Source: Nitrobacter sp. NHB1
GTDB taxonomy: Bacteria > Pseudomonadota > Alphaproteobacteria > Rhizobiales > Xanthobacteraceae
Direction of reading: 5' to 3'
NCBI RefSeq assembly: GCF_036964665.1
Contig: NZ_JBAMDA010000001.1
Span: 1,116,001 to 1,180,000 of the forward strand
DNA: 64,000 nucleotides
Shown: positions 9,110-20,739 of the stretch, piece by piece
How positions within the stretch are numbered: the first letter of the stretch is position 1
Layout: every line of letters starts with the position of its first letter
The notes under the pieces: generated by a model
What the model saw: the letters and a program-made list of their open reading frames with translations, nothing else
Database searches by the model: none
What the model was told of the DNA's origin: nothing
Program-made: the position numbers and the translations under genes

Positions 9110-10543
9110 TTACATATTGAGCACGCGCCCGTAGGCGTCGAGCACTGCTTCCTTCATCATTTCCGAGAGTGTCGGATGCGGAAAGATGGTGTGCATCAAT
9201 TCCTGCTCGGTGGTCTCCAGGTTCATCGCAACCACGTAGCCCTGGATCAGTTCGGTGACCTCCGCGCCGACCATGTGCGCGCCGAGCAACTGGCCGGTCG
9301 TCTTGTCGAAGATCACCTTGACCAGCCCCTGATCCTCGCCCAGCGCGATTGCCTTGCCGTTGCCGGCGAACGGGAAGCGGCCGACGCGGATATCCCTGCC
9401 CGCCTCTTTCGCCTTGGCTTCGGTGAGGCCGACAGATGCGATCTGCGGGTGACAATAGGTGCAGCCGGGGATCAGGCTCTTGTCCATCGGGTGCGGATGC
9501 AGGCCCTTGATCGCCTCGACGCAGACGACCCCCTCGTGCTCGGCCTTGTGCGCCAGCATCGGCGGCCCCGCGACGTCACCGATGGCGTAGATACCCGGCA
9601 CGTTGGTCCTGCCGAAGCCGTCGATCACGATGCAGCCGCGATCGGTTTTAACGCCGAGCTTCTCCAATCCGAGATTCTCGATATTGCCGACCACGCCAAC
9701 CGCCGAAATCACCCGCTCGAACTCGGCGGTGACCGGCTTGCCATCGCCCGCGTCGATGGTGGCGACGACGCTGTCGGCCTTCTTGTCGAGCCTGGTGACC
9801 TTGGTAGAGGTCATGATCCTGATGCCCTGCTTCTCGAACTGCTTGCGGGCAAGTGCGGCGATCTCGGCATCCTCGACGGGAAGGACCTGCGGCAGCACCT
9901 CGACCACGGTGACCTCGGCCCCCATGGTGCGGAAGAACGAGGCGAACTCGATGCCGATCGCGCCGGAGCCGACGACGAGCAGCGACTTCGGAATCTTGGG
10001 CGCAACCATCGCCTCGAAATAGGTCCAGACCAGCCTGCCGTCCTGCTCCAGGCCGGGAAGCATACGCGGCCGCGCGCCGGTGGCGACGATGATGTGGCTG
10101 GCTTGATAGCTGCCCTCGCCAAGCGCGCCCTTTGGGGGCTCGGTTTTGAGGTACGGATTAGACTTCTTCACCGTGATCTTTCCGGGCGCGTCGATCGACG
10201 CCTCGCCCCAGATCACGGTGACCTTGTTCTTCTTCATCAGGAAGCCGACACCCTCGTTGAGGCGCTTGGAAACGCCGCGCGAGCGCTGCACCACGGCCTT
10301 CGGATCGTAGCTCACCTTCTCCGCCGACAGGCCGTAATCCTTGGCGTGCTGCATGTAGCGATAGATTTCCGCCGAGCGCAGCAGCGCCTTGGTCGGAATG
10401 CAGCCCCAGTTCAGACAGATGCCGCCGAGATACGCCTTCTCGACGATCGCTGTCTTGAAGCCAAGCTGTGCCGCACGAATCGCGGTGACATAGCCGCCGG
10501 GGCCCGAGCCGATGATGATGACGTCGAAGGAGGTATCGGGCAT
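9110..10543 (-). CDS. lpdA: Dihydrolipoamide dehydrogenase (E3 of pyruvate dehydrogenase)
   Basis: FAD-dependent disulfide oxidoreductase of 477 aa that reoxidises lipoyl groups with NAD+. The N-terminal FAD fold is FDVIIIGSGPGGYVTAI. The redox-active cysteines C43 and C48 lie in GGICLNWGCIPTK. The NAD-binding fold is LLVVGSGAIGIEFAS, and the C-terminal catalytic His-Glu dyad is in HTIFPHPTLSEMMKEAV. It is the last gene of the pdhA-pdhB-pdhC-lpdA cluster, separated from pdhC by a repeat-rich gap of about 190 bases. Confidence 0.96.
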   Translation of the reverse strand: MPDTSFDVIIIGSGPGGYVTAIRAAQLGFKTAIVEKAYLGGICLNWGCIPTKALLRSAEIYRYMQHAKDYGLSAEKVSYDPKAVVQRSRGVSKRLNEGVGFLMKKNKVTVIWGEASIDAPGKITVKKSNPYLKTEPPKGALGEGSYQASHIIVATGARPRMLPGLEQDGRLVWTYFEAMVAPKIPKSLLVVGSGAIGIEFASFFRTMGAEVTVVEVLPQVLPVEDAEIAALARKQFEKQGIRIMTSTKVTRLDKKADSVVATIDAGDGKPVTAEFERVISAVGVVGNIENLGLEKLGVKTDRGCIVIDGFGRTNVPGIYAIGDVAGPPMLAHKAEHEGVVCVEAIKGLHPHPMDKSLIPGCTYCHPQIASVGLTEAKAKEAGRDIRVGRFPFAGNGKAIALGEDQGLVKVIFDKTTGQLLGAHMVGAEVTELIQGYVVAMNLETTEQELMHTIFPHPTLSEMMKEAVLDAYGRVLNM

Positions 10544-10566
10544 TGTCCAGACGCTTTTCTTGCTTC

Positions 10567-10620
10567 CCTCTCCCCTTGCGGGAGAGGTCGCGGCCGCGGG
10601 CCGCGCGGTAAGGGGTAACG
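10567..10620. repeat. GC-rich palindromic repeat in the pdhC-lpdA gap
   Basis: Contains the hairpin CCTCTCCCC-TTG-CGGGAGAGG-like dyad followed by a GC-rich segment and AAGGGGTAA. It resembles the CCCTCTCCC...GTGAGGGG dispersed repeats common in high-GC proteobacteria. Non-coding. Confidence 0.5.
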
Positions 10621-10635
10621 CTACGAACTCTCGTT

Positions 10636-10719
10636 ACGTCATTGCGAGGAGCATTTGCGACGAAGCAATCCAGTCTCGTCCTATCATGTCTGGATTGCTT
10701 CGCTACGCTCGCAATGACG
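10636..10719. repeat. Inverted repeat, 84 bp, with CGTCATTGCGAG termini
   Basis: The left arm is ACGTCATTGCGAGGAGC with GACGAAGCAATCCAG. The right arm is its near-perfect complement, CTGGATTGCTTCG then CTCGCAATGACG. The transcript of either strand would fold into a long hairpin between pdhC and lpdA. This type is dispersed in Bradyrhizobium-like genomes. It could affect mRNA stability between the two genes. Confidence 0.75.
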
Positions 10720-10731
10720 GCATCATCGCCA

Positions 10732-12096
10732 TCACACCATCATCATCACGGGGTTCTCGATCAGCGTCTTGAATGCGCCGATCAGCTCTGCGCCGAGCGC
10801 GCCGTCGACCGCGCGGTGATCGCAGGACAGCGTCACGCTCATGATGTGTGCCGTCTCGATCTTGCCGCCCCGCACGACCGCGCGTTCCTCGCTGGCGCCG
10901 ACCGCGAGGATCGTGGCGTGCGGCGGGTTGATGACCGCGGTGAAATCCTTGATGCCGTACATGCCGAGGTTGGAGACCGCCGTGGTGCCGCCCTGATATT
11001 CCTCGGGCTTGAGTTTTCGCGCCCGCGCACGCCCGGCGAAATCCTTCATCTCGGCTGAAATGGTCGAGAGCGATTTCGTCTCCGCCTTGCGGATGATCGG
11101 CGTGATCAGCCCGCCCGGCATCGCCACCGCGACGCCGATGTCGGAATGCTTGTGCTTAAGCATGCCGCCCTCGGTCCAGCTCACGTTGGCATTCGGAACA
11201 CGTTGCAGCGCGATTGCCATCGCCTTGATGACGAAGTCGTTGACCGACAATTTGTAGAGCGGCTTCTTGTCCTTGTCCTTCGGCGCGGACGCGTTGATGT
11301 CCTCGCGCGCGGCCAAGAGCCGTCCGATATCGCAGTCCATCGTCAGGTAGAAATGCGGCACGGTCTGTATCGAGGCGGTCAGGCGCTGCGCAATCGTGCG
11401 GCGCATGTTGTCGTGCGGCACGATTTCATAGGAGCCGTCCTCGAACAGCGACAGGATCTGCTTGTCCGACATCGCGGGCGCGATCGACGACGCGCCTGCG
11501 GGCGCAGCGGCGGGCGCCTTCAGGCCCTTGCCGGATTTCGCCTGCTCCACGTCACGCGCGACGACGCGGCCATGCGGACCGCTGCCCTCGATGCGCGCCA
11601 GTTCGATGCCTGCTTCCTTCGCCAGCCGCCGGGCGAGCGGCGACGAGAACACACGGGCTTGGCCGTTGGCCTGCGGCGTTGGCGATCCTGACGATGCAGG
11701 CTTGGGCGCAGGGGCACTGGAGGACAGGTCCGGGGTTCGAGTCGCCCCCTCAGCTCCAGTTTTCGCTTCCGTCTTGGATTCCGTTTTTGCTTCGGCCCTC
11801 GGCTCGGCTTTCGCAGACGCCCCTCCGCTGCTCGCCGCCGCCTTCACATCCTCGCCCTCGCCGGCGAGCACCGCGATCACGTCGTTGACCGGCACATCCT
11901 GCGTGCCTTCCGGCACCAGAATTTTCGCGATGGTGCCCTCGTCCACCGCCTCGACTTCCATGGTTGCCTTGTCGGTCTCGATCTCGGCGATGACGTCGCC
12001 GGATTTGACCTTGTCGCCCTCCTTCTTAAGCCACTTGGCGAGGTTGCCCTTTTCCATCGTCGGCGACAGCGCGGGCATCAGGATGTTGATCGGCAT
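10732..12096 (-). CDS. pdhC: Pyruvate dehydrogenase E2, dihydrolipoamide acetyltransferase
   Basis: A 454-aa E2 core subunit. The N-terminal lipoyl domain carries the lipoyl-lysine motif [15 protein letters not shown] near residue 43. A flexible Ala/Glu/Lys/Pro linker follows, then the E3-binding domain ([17 protein letters not shown] ... [14 protein letters not shown]). The C-terminal catalytic acyltransferase domain contains the [14 protein letters not shown] active-site His-Asp motif. It transfers acetyl groups from lipoate to CoA. It lies 15 bases downstream of pdhB and is clearly co-transcribed. Confidence 0.96.
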   Translation of the reverse strand: MPINILMPALSPTMEKGNLAKWLKKEGDKVKSGDVIAEIETDKATMEVEAVDEGTIAKILVPEGTQDVPVNDVIAVLAGEGEDVKAAASSGGASAKAEPRAEAKTESKTEAKTGAEGATRTPDLSSSAPAPKPASSGSPTPQANGQARVFSSPLARRLAKEAGIELARIEGSGPHGRVVARDVEQAKSGKGLKAPAAAPAGASSIAPAMSDKQILSLFEDGSYEIVPHDNMRRTIAQRLTASIQTVPHFYLTMDCDIGRLLAAREDINASAPKDKDKKPLYKLSVNDFVIKAMAIALQRVPNANVSWTEGGMLKHKHSDIGVAVAMPGGLITPIIRKAETKSLSTISAEMKDFAGRARARKLKPEEYQGGTTAVSNLGMYGIKDFTAVINPPHATILAVGASEERAVVRGGKIETAHIMSVTLSCDHRAVDGALGAELIGAFKTLIENPVMMMV

Positions 12097-12111
12097 GGAT
12101 GTCAGCCCCGC

Positions 12112-13536
<1,425 letters not shown>

Positions 13537-13563
13537 GATCGCTCCGAAAAGAGGCTTGCGCGC

Positions 13564-14586
13564 TCAGCGGTAAACATCGGTGTAAAGTTCGGACACGTCG
13601 GGCTCGGGATCGTTTTGCGCGAAGTCGGCAGCCGCGTTGACGATCTCGCGCACCCTGGCATCGATCTTCTTCAGATCGTCCTCGGAGACCTTGCCCGCCA
13701 GCAGCCGGTTGCGGACCTGCTCAATCGGATCCTGATCGTGCCGGACCTTGTCGACTTCCTCGCGCGTGCGGTACTTCGCCGGATCGGACATCGAGTGGCC
13801 ACGATAGCGGTAGGTCTGCATCTCCAGGATATAGGGTCCGTTGCCCTCGCGGCACCACTGCACAGCCTTGTCGCCCGCCGCCTTCACGGCGCGAACGTCC
13901 ATGCCGTCGATCTGCTCGCCGGGAATGTTGAAGGACGCGCCGCGCCTGGAGAAATCCGTCTGCGCCGACGAGCGCGTCACCGACGTGCCCATGGCATAGC
14001 GATTGTTCTCGATGATGTAGACCACCGGGAGCTTCCACAGCTCCGCCATGTTGAAGCTCTCGTAGACCTGGCCCTGATTGGCTGCGCCGTCTCCGAAGTA
14101 AGCGAGGCTGACGCGGTCGTTGCCGCGATAGCGGTTGGCGAAGGCGAGGCCCGTTCCGAGCGACACCTGCGCGCCGACGATGCCATGTCCGCCGTAGAAG
14201 TTCTTCTCCTTGCTGAACATGTGCATGGAGCCGCCCTTGCCCTTGGAATAGCCGCCGCGCCGCCCGGTCAGTTCGGCCATCACGCCCCTGGCGTCCATGC
14301 CGCAGGCCAGCATGTGACCATGATCGCGGTAGCCGGTTATGACCTGATCGCCCTCCCCGAGCGCCATCTGCATCCCGACCACGATCGCTTCCTGGCCGAT
14401 GTAGAGGTGACAGAAGCCGCCGATCGCACCCATTCCGTAGAGCTGACCGGCCTTTTCCTCGAAACGGCGGATCAGCAACATGTCGCGCAGCGCGTGAAGG
14501 TCCTGCTCGCTCGTGAACGCGGGGGGTGACGGGTTTTTCGAGCCGTTGGCTGCCGGCTGCGCGACGCTTTTTTTGGATGCGGCCAT
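13564..14586 (-). CDS. pdhA: Pyruvate dehydrogenase E1 alpha
   Basis: A 340-aa E1 alpha. The thiamine diphosphate / Mg motif is GDGAANQGQVYESFNMAELWKLPVVYIIENN. The conserved loop YRYRGHSMSDPAKYRT corresponds to the regulated loop of eukaryotic homologues. It decarboxylates pyruvate and, with PdhB, acetylates lipoyl groups. It is the first gene of the pdhA-pdhB-pdhC-lpdA run. About 220 bases separate it from the upstream ftsB-type gene, leaving room for its own promoter. Confidence 0.96.
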   Translation of the reverse strand: MAASKKSVAQPAANGSKNPSPPAFTSEQDLHALRDMLLIRRFEEKAGQLYGMGAIGGFCHLYIGQEAIVVGMQMALGEGDQVITGYRDHGHMLACGMDARGVMAELTGRRGGYSKGKGGSMHMFSKEKNFYGGHGIVGAQVSLGTGLAFANRYRGNDRVSLAYFGDGAANQGQVYESFNMAELWKLPVVYIIENNRYAMGTSVTRSSAQTDFSRRGASFNIPGEQIDGMDVRAVKAAGDKAVQWCREGNGPYILEMQTYRYRGHSMSDPAKYRTREEVDKVRHDQDPIEQVRNRLLAGKVSEDDLKKIDARVREIVNAAADFAQNDPEPDVSELYTDVYR

Positions 14587-14807
14587 ATTAAATCCGGGTG
14601 CGGGAAGGGTTCACTCTCTCTAGCCCAACTCAGACAACGTTGAAAGCGCGTGATCAAATTGACGCGCGCGGTTTCTGCGGTGCAGCGCGTTGCGAAATTC
14701 CGTGACCGAAAATCGGAGGTTTTTGAAATTAGACAACAAGTTTTCGAACTCAGACGAAATCAAGCGAACGGCTTGCATTCGCCCGCCGCAGCTGCGCCCC
14801 TTCGGAA

Positions 14808-15125
14808 TTACTTTTGGCGGATGATATGAACCAGATCGCGCGGATTCGCGTAGTCGAGCTGATAGCGGACGCGCTCGTCGAGCATGTCGGGATCGATACT
14901 GCTCGAGCGCAGGAGCGCGACCCGCTTCTCGCCTTCGGCACGCTCCGCCTTCAGCCGCGCCAGTTCCGACGTCAGCGCGACGATCTCCTGATCGAGTTCC
15001 TGCCGGGCATTCAAGCCGTACTTGCCGGTATAGGCGTTGACGCCGAAATAGCCGACGACCATCGCCGCCATCGCGTAGAGGGCAAGCCCGGTGAGCACCG
15101 ATTTGAGTCGTGAGCGCGAGACCAT
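14808..15125 (-). CDS. ftsB: FtsB/DivIC-family septum formation initiator
   Basis: A small (105 aa) bitopic membrane protein: a short basic N-terminus, one membrane span (GLALYAMAAMVVGYFGVNAYTG), then a coiled coil rich in Glu/Leu/Lys (QELDQEIVALTSELARLKAERAEGEKRV) and a conserved tail LDERVRYQLDYANPRDLV. This architecture is that of FtsB/DivIC, which joins FtsL and FtsQ in the divisome. Its place upstream of pdhA is conserved in many alphaproteobacteria. Sequence conservation in this family is low, so FtsB is a family-level call. Confidence 0.85.
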   Translation of the reverse strand: MVSRSRLKSVLTGLALYAMAAMVVGYFGVNAYTGKYGLNARQELDQEIVALTSELARLKAERAEGEKRVALLRSSSIDPDMLDERVRYQLDYANPRDLVHIIRQK

Positions 15126-15185
15126 AGCCTGACGATGCGGCGACCCGGTTAAGGCTTCGCTAACAACCAGGCCGGGCGCAGGTTG

Positions 15186-15743
15186 CTATTTGCTCTGCTG
15201 AGCCACCCAGGCGGCGAAGGCCTTCATATAGGCTTCTAGAAACTCGCGCAGCGACGCCTTGACCAGATCGTCGTTCTCGTCGAACGCTTCGCCAATGCCG
15301 CCGACATAGGCTTCCGGCTGCTGCAGCACCGGGACGTTGAGGAATACCAGCGATTGGCGCAGATGATGATTGGCGCCGAACCCGCCGATGGCGCCCGGCG
15401 AATTGCTGATGACGCCGCCTGGCTTGCCGTCGAATACGCTCTGTCCATAGGGACGCGATCCGACATCGATGGCGTTTTTCAGAACGCCGGGAACGGACCG
15501 GTTGTATTCGGGTGTCACGAACAGGACAGCATCCGCTTTCTTGACCCGCTCGCGAAAACTCACCCAGTCGGCGGGCGGCGTGGCTTCAAGATCCTGGTTG
15601 TAGAACGACAATCCGCCGAGCGTGATAACGTCAAGCTGAAGCGAGGGCGGCGCAAGCCCCGTCAACGCCTTGGCGATTTTCAGGGAAAACGACCCTTTGC
15701 GAAGGCTGCCGACGATGACGGCGGTGCTGTGCCGGGATGCCAT
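15186..15743 (-). CDS. NADPH-dependent FMN reductase (chromate/quinone reductase type)
   Basis: A 185-aa flavodoxin-like protein. The FMN phosphate-binding loop is GSLRKGSFSLKIA near the N-terminus, and the family motif TPEYNRSVPGVLKNAIDVGSRP sits mid-protein. Members reduce FMN, quinones or chromate with NAD(P)H; the true substrate cannot be read from sequence. It is a single gene, neither overlapping nor tightly spaced with its neighbours. Confidence 0.88.
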   Translation of the reverse strand: MASRHSTAVIVGSLRKGSFSLKIAKALTGLAPPSLQLDVITLGGLSFYNQDLEATPPADWVSFRERVKKADAVLFVTPEYNRSVPGVLKNAIDVGSRPYGQSVFDGKPGGVISNSPGAIGGFGANHHLRQSLVFLNVPVLQQPEAYVGGIGEAFDENDDLVKASLREFLEAYMKAFAAWVAQQSK

Positions 15744-15894
15744 GACAAATCCTGCCGTTGTGCGGCCTTCATGGCCGGCTGTACTCCAACCTAGCGGTCA
15801 GGGATAAAGATGCAAGTGCATCTATCTGGCGGGATACCCGTCATCACAAAAAATTTTGCCGGTTCACTCCGTCGAATGCGGACTATCGCGCCGA

Positions 15895-16482
15895 TCAATA
15901 AACGCCGGGAATAATCCGCTTGGTTTCCTGCATGTAACGGCGATAATCCTCGCCGAACGTCTCGATCATCATCTGCTCCTCGAAGCGCACGCGCGCGAAG
16001 AACAGCACCGCCACGGCGACGAGGCCGCTGAAGGCGGCGACGACGTTCGGCAACAGGCAGGCTTGCGCCGCCGCCCACAGCCAGAACGAGGCATACATCG
16101 GATGGCGGATCGTCCGGTAGACGCCGTTGCGGACGACCCGATGCCCCTCGCGTACCTCCAGCGCCGCCGACCACTGCCGGCCGAGATCCTTGTGCGAGCG
16201 GCGGAACAGCCAGAGCGAAAAGGCGAACAACGCGGCGCCGAACACGACGAGCCCATAGCCCGGATCGTAGGCGCAAGCGTGCGGCCATCCCGTCGCAAGA
16301 TTCAGGACCGGGATCGCAAACAGTCCGAGAGACGCGGCGGCCAGAAGCAAACCTTCACGCCAGGTGCCGTCGCGCCGCAACGTCGCGGTGCGCCGCGCCC
16401 GCCGGGCGTAGGGATAGCGGATGATGAACCACGCGATGACGCCGACGAGCCAGATCGTCTGTCCCAGCGCAATCGATGACAT
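15895..16482 (-). CDS. Isoprenylcysteine carboxyl methyltransferase-family membrane protein
   Basis: A 195-aa protein with about five hydrophobic segments. The C-terminal signature RHPMYASFWLWA, then RVRFEEQMMIETFGEDYRRYMQETKR, is typical of the ICMT/phospholipid methyltransferase superfamily that binds S-adenosylmethionine at the membrane face. Bacterial members act on unknown substrates. Thirteen bases separate it from the upstream 416-aa gene, so the two are probably co-transcribed. Confidence 0.85.
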   Translation of the reverse strand: MSSIALGQTIWLVGVIAWFIIRYPYARRARRTATLRRDGTWREGLLLAAASLGLFAIPVLNLATGWPHACAYDPGYGLVVFGAALFAFSLWLFRRSHKDLGRQWSAALEVREGHRVVRNGVYRTIRHPMYASFWLWAAAQACLLPNVVAAFSGLVAVAVLFFARVRFEEQMMIETFGEDYRRYMQETKRIIPGVY

Positions 16483-16495
16483 GAGCCGCCGCCGC

Positions 16496-17746
16496 TTACG
16501 CCGCGCCGACGGCGGCGTCCGCCGACCTGACCGTCGCGGTCGCTCCGGACGACGCGCGCTTCAGAAGCGCGCCGTCCTCTCCGAAACGGTCGACACCGCC
16601 GCGCGGCGCCGTGATCTCGTCGAACGGCAGCGGACCGCAGACGATGAGGCAATAATCGTAGTTGGCGCGCACGCTGTTTCCCATCAAGAACTTGTAGTGC
16701 AACACCATGAAGTCGAACCGGTGACGGCGGAAGCTATCCTTGTCCATCATATCGTGCAACTGCACGCGCCGGATATTCGGACGTCCGTCGGAGCGCTCGC
16801 GGCTGACGCGCTTCAATGTCACCGGATCGAAGCGATAGAAACTGATGGCGTCGTCGCGGGCGTGGTATTCGGTCCAGCGGATCCGGGGCTCGTCGGCGAC
16901 GGTTTGCGTGGCCTGGCGAATGCGCTCGCCGTGCGAATGCAGCGAGAATTTCGGAATGGTGGCGCCGACGGTCAGGATGCACAGCGAAGGACCGCGCCGG
17001 GCAAGCTCTGGCTCGTGCTTGAGCGCTCGCGCGACCGAATCCATGACCAGCGCGGCGCCGAGGCAGTGGCCGACAATGACGATCTCGTCGACATCGGCGT
17101 TGCGGACCCGGTCGAGGATTCGCTCAGCAAACCGATCGATCCGGGCATCCATGCGCGGCCGCTGGCCGTAGACGAACTCGCGCGAGAAGATCCAGTCGTC
17201 GAACACATGGTTGATCGGCCATCGCCAGCCTAACAAACGCAGCAAACCTGCCGTCACACCCACGGTCACCGCCGCTGCCAGCAGGAACGCTGCGAATCCG
17301 GTCACACCCGTGAGCCGGACCAGGCCGTACCCGATCCCCGCCCCGCACGCGGCAAACCCTGCGACATACAGATACGGGAACAGAAAGAAGCCGGCATATT
17401 TCCAGCTTGCATACATAAAACGGAACAGCGTGCCGGTCACAACGAAGTCCGCCAGCGTGACGAGGCTTTGACCGAGACGCGACCACATGCCTCGCACATG
17501 GTCTTCCAGGATCAGGTCGTCCCACCGCAGCATTTCGTAGGACGTCCGGGTGCTCCAGTTGGGGCCTGAGGCCTCCATCTCCCAGGACGCGCTGACCGGC
17601 GTCGCCTCGATCCCGCTCACGATCCCGGCTCTCACGCCCCAGGTCCGTTGAAACACCGACAGCGACCGCCGAACCCGTTGAAGCTGCTGCTCCGGCGTAA
17701 TCGGGTCGTATCCGCCGATGTGAAAGACATGCCGCCGTGCGATCAT
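16496..17746 (-). CDS. Membrane protein with alpha/beta-hydrolase-like elbow, unknown function
   Basis: A 416-aa protein. The N-terminus is soluble (MIARRHVFHIGGYDPITPEQQ), two or more membrane spans lie at about residues 120-170 (FFLFPYLYVAGFAACGAG; FAAFLLAAAVTVGVTAGLL), and a C-terminal domain has a nucleophile-elbow-like sequence IVIVGHCLGAALVMDS. In that elbow the usual serine is cysteine (C228). Conserved-looking downstream residues include HARDDAISFYRFDP. I do not recognise a named family. It resembles lipase/esterase-fold membrane proteins, but activity is unproven. It is divergent from another hydrolase-like gene at 17982. Confidence 0.8.
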   Translation of the reverse strand: MIARRHVFHIGGYDPITPEQQLQRVRRSLSVFQRTWGVRAGIVSGIEATPVSASWEMEASGPNWSTRTSYEMLRWDDLILEDHVRGMWSRLGQSLVTLADFVVTGTLFRFMYASWKYAGFFLFPYLYVAGFAACGAGIGYGLVRLTGVTGFAAFLLAAAVTVGVTAGLLRLLGWRWPINHVFDDWIFSREFVYGQRPRMDARIDRFAERILDRVRNADVDEIVIVGHCLGAALVMDSVARALKHEPELARRGPSLCILTVGATIPKFSLHSHGERIRQATQTVADEPRIRWTEYHARDDAISFYRFDPVTLKRVSRERSDGRPNIRRVQLHDMMDKDSFRRHRFDFMVLHYKFLMGNSVRANYDYCLIVCGPLPFDEITAPRGGVDRFGEDGALLKRASSGATATVRSADAAVGAA

Positions 17747-17981
17747 CCGCTCCCGCCACTTCCGTCGCCGTCAATTTGCATGTTCGAATCAAGCTGGGAG
17801 ATGGGGATACTCTCCGACCGCGAACAGGATACCCCGAATTCGACCCCGAATACTTGCATCGACACAAGTCCACATGTGACGTTTCCATCACAACACACAG
17901 GATTTATGGCAGCGCAATTGACGAGAGAACATAGAGACGAAATATTGTGCGATCTCAGGTCATTTGAACTGGAACCTATTT

Positions 17982-18656
17982 ATGCCAAGCACCTTTCCGC
18001 CTGCACGCCGCGGCCTGTATGTCGCGGTGGTAAGTCTTGCCTTGTTTGTGATCTGCGGGTTCCTGACGACTTCGGCCGACGCGCGGACCGCGGCGCCGCA
18101 CCGGCCCGGTCACGTCTATCTGATGCGCGGCCTGTTCAACGTATTTTCGCTCGGCATGGATGAGTTGGCCGCGAAGCTGGAGAAAGTCGGCGTGAAGGCC
18201 GAAGCCATGCCCTATACATCCTGGTCATCGCTCGCCGACAGCATCACGGCCAAATATCGCGCCGGCAACCGTGAGCCGATCATTCTGATGGGCCATTCCT
18301 TCGGCGCTGATACGACGATTTCCCTGGCGCGCAAGCTGAACGAGAGCAGGATTCCCGTGGCTCTGATCGTAAACTTCGATCCGACCTCGCCGGGCCCGGT
18401 TCCACGGAACGTCCGCCGAATCATCAATTTTTACGTGCCCACCGCATGGGGACGTCCGGTCGAGGGAGGCAAGCGGTTCCGCGGCCGCCTGTCCAACCTC
18501 AACGAAAGCGGCAAGTACAGCCATTTCGGCATCGACAAGGCCGACGACCTCCAGCGCAAGGCAATCGCGGCGGTGCTTCAGGCAGTCAGCCGGGGCACCC
18601 GCCGCGTCAAGCGGCCTGCCAGGCACAATCAGATCTCGGCGTTGCCGGCACAGTAA
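17982..18656 (+). CDS. Secreted alpha/beta-hydrolase-like protein
   Basis: A 224-aa protein with an N-terminal signal sequence (GLYVAVVSLALFVICGFLTTSADA). The conserved core HVYLMRGLFNVFSLGMDELA is followed by a serine elbow, ILMGHSFGAD (S106). The aspartate-containing FDPTSPGPVP and a histidine in YSHFGID could complete a triad. Lipase/thioesterase-like activity is inferred from the fold only. The ATG at 17982 is preferred to an upstream TTG at 17964. The 235 bases to the divergent 416-aa gene must hold both promoters; that stretch is visibly less GC-rich. Confidence 0.82.
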   Translation: MPSTFPPARRGLYVAVVSLALFVICGFLTTSADARTAAPHRPGHVYLMRGLFNVFSLGMDELAAKLEKVGVKAEAMPYTSWSSLADSITAKYRAGNREPIILMGHSFGADTTISLARKLNESRIPVALIVNFDPTSPGPVPRNVRRIINFYVPTAWGRPVEGGKRFRGRLSNLNESGKYSHFGIDKADDLQRKAIAAVLQAVSRGTRRVKRPARHNQISALPAQ

Positions 18657-18737
18657 ACTGCATCGCAGTCTCAATCGGCCGACGCGCAGAGCCTCGCGCG
18701 CCGGTCGGTTTGTTTGCAAGTCCGCTTGATAGCCGCG

Positions 18738-20126
<1,389 letters not shown>

Positions 20127-20206
20127 CTATCAGCAGCATGATCCGCCAAAGTGTGAGCGGTTTGGCGAAAAGATCACGCGCCCTTTAAAAATGTTTAGAG
20201 ACGATC

Positions 20207-20683
20207 ATGCCAAGAAAGCTTCCTTCTTCGCCAAAAACGCCCGCTCTGCAACTCGGCCGCGCGGTGGCGTGGCCGGATTCACCGGAGAAGGCGAATCTGG
20301 ACCGCGTGCCCAATCCGCAGAAGGGCACCAACTATGTCGCGCGGTTCACGGCGCCGGAGTTCACCACGCTGTGCCCGGTCACCGGTCAGCCGGACTTTGC
20401 CCATCTCGTGATCGACTATGTGCCGGGGTCGTGGCTGCTGGAGTCGAAATCGCTCAAGCTCTATCTTGCCAGTTTCCGCAATCACGGCGCTTTTCACGAG
20501 GACTGCACGGTGGCGATCGGCAAGCGCATCGCCGCCGCGGTCAGGCCGAAATGGCTGCGCATCGGCGGTTACTGGTATCCGCGCGGCGGCATTCCCATCG
20601 ACGTGTTCTGGCAGACCGGCACGGTGCCGAAGGGCGTCTGGATTCCCGACCAGAGCGTCCCGGCCTATCGGGGACGGGGCTGA
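20207..20683 (+). CDS. queF: NADPH-dependent 7-cyano-7-deazaguanine reductase
   Basis: Type I QueF (158 aa) that reduces preQ0 to preQ1 in queuosine biosynthesis. The catalytic cysteine lies in [16 protein letters not shown], and the QueF signature [22 protein letters not shown] follows. The C-terminus [19 protein letters not shown] is intact. The last 34 or so codons (20580-20683) lie in the left copy of a 106-bp direct repeat whose second copy is at 22611-22716. The gene's present 3' end may therefore have been supplied by an inserted element. Confidence 0.95.
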   Translation: MPRKLPSSPKTPALQLGRAVAWPDSPEKANLDRVPNPQKGTNYVARFTAPEFTTLCPVTGQPDFAHLVIDYVPGSWLLESKSLKLYLASFRNHGAFHEDCTVAIGKRIAAAVRPKWLRIGGYWYPRGGIPIDVFWQTGTVPKGVWIPDQSVPAYRGRG

Positions 20684-20685
20684 GC
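20580..20685. repeat. Left direct repeat (att-like), 3' end of queF
   Basis: 106 bases, identical to 22611-22716 except for one base (G at 20677, A in the other copy). It spans the final codons and the stop of queF. Offset between copies is 2031 bases. The identity begins and ends abruptly, as expected for an attachment-site core or for duplication on integration. Confidence 0.93.
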
Positions 20686-20715
20686 CGCACACCGCCGCTT
20701 TAACTTGTCTTCAGT

Positions 20716-20739
20716 CGCCGTTTCTTAGCGGCGTTTTTT
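20716..20739 (+). terminator. Probable rho-independent terminator of queF
   Basis: Hairpin CGCCG-TTTCTTAG-CGGCG followed by six T. It overlaps the last codons of the convergent dCTP deaminase gene and lies 33 bases after the queF stop, inside the island. Confidence 0.6.
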
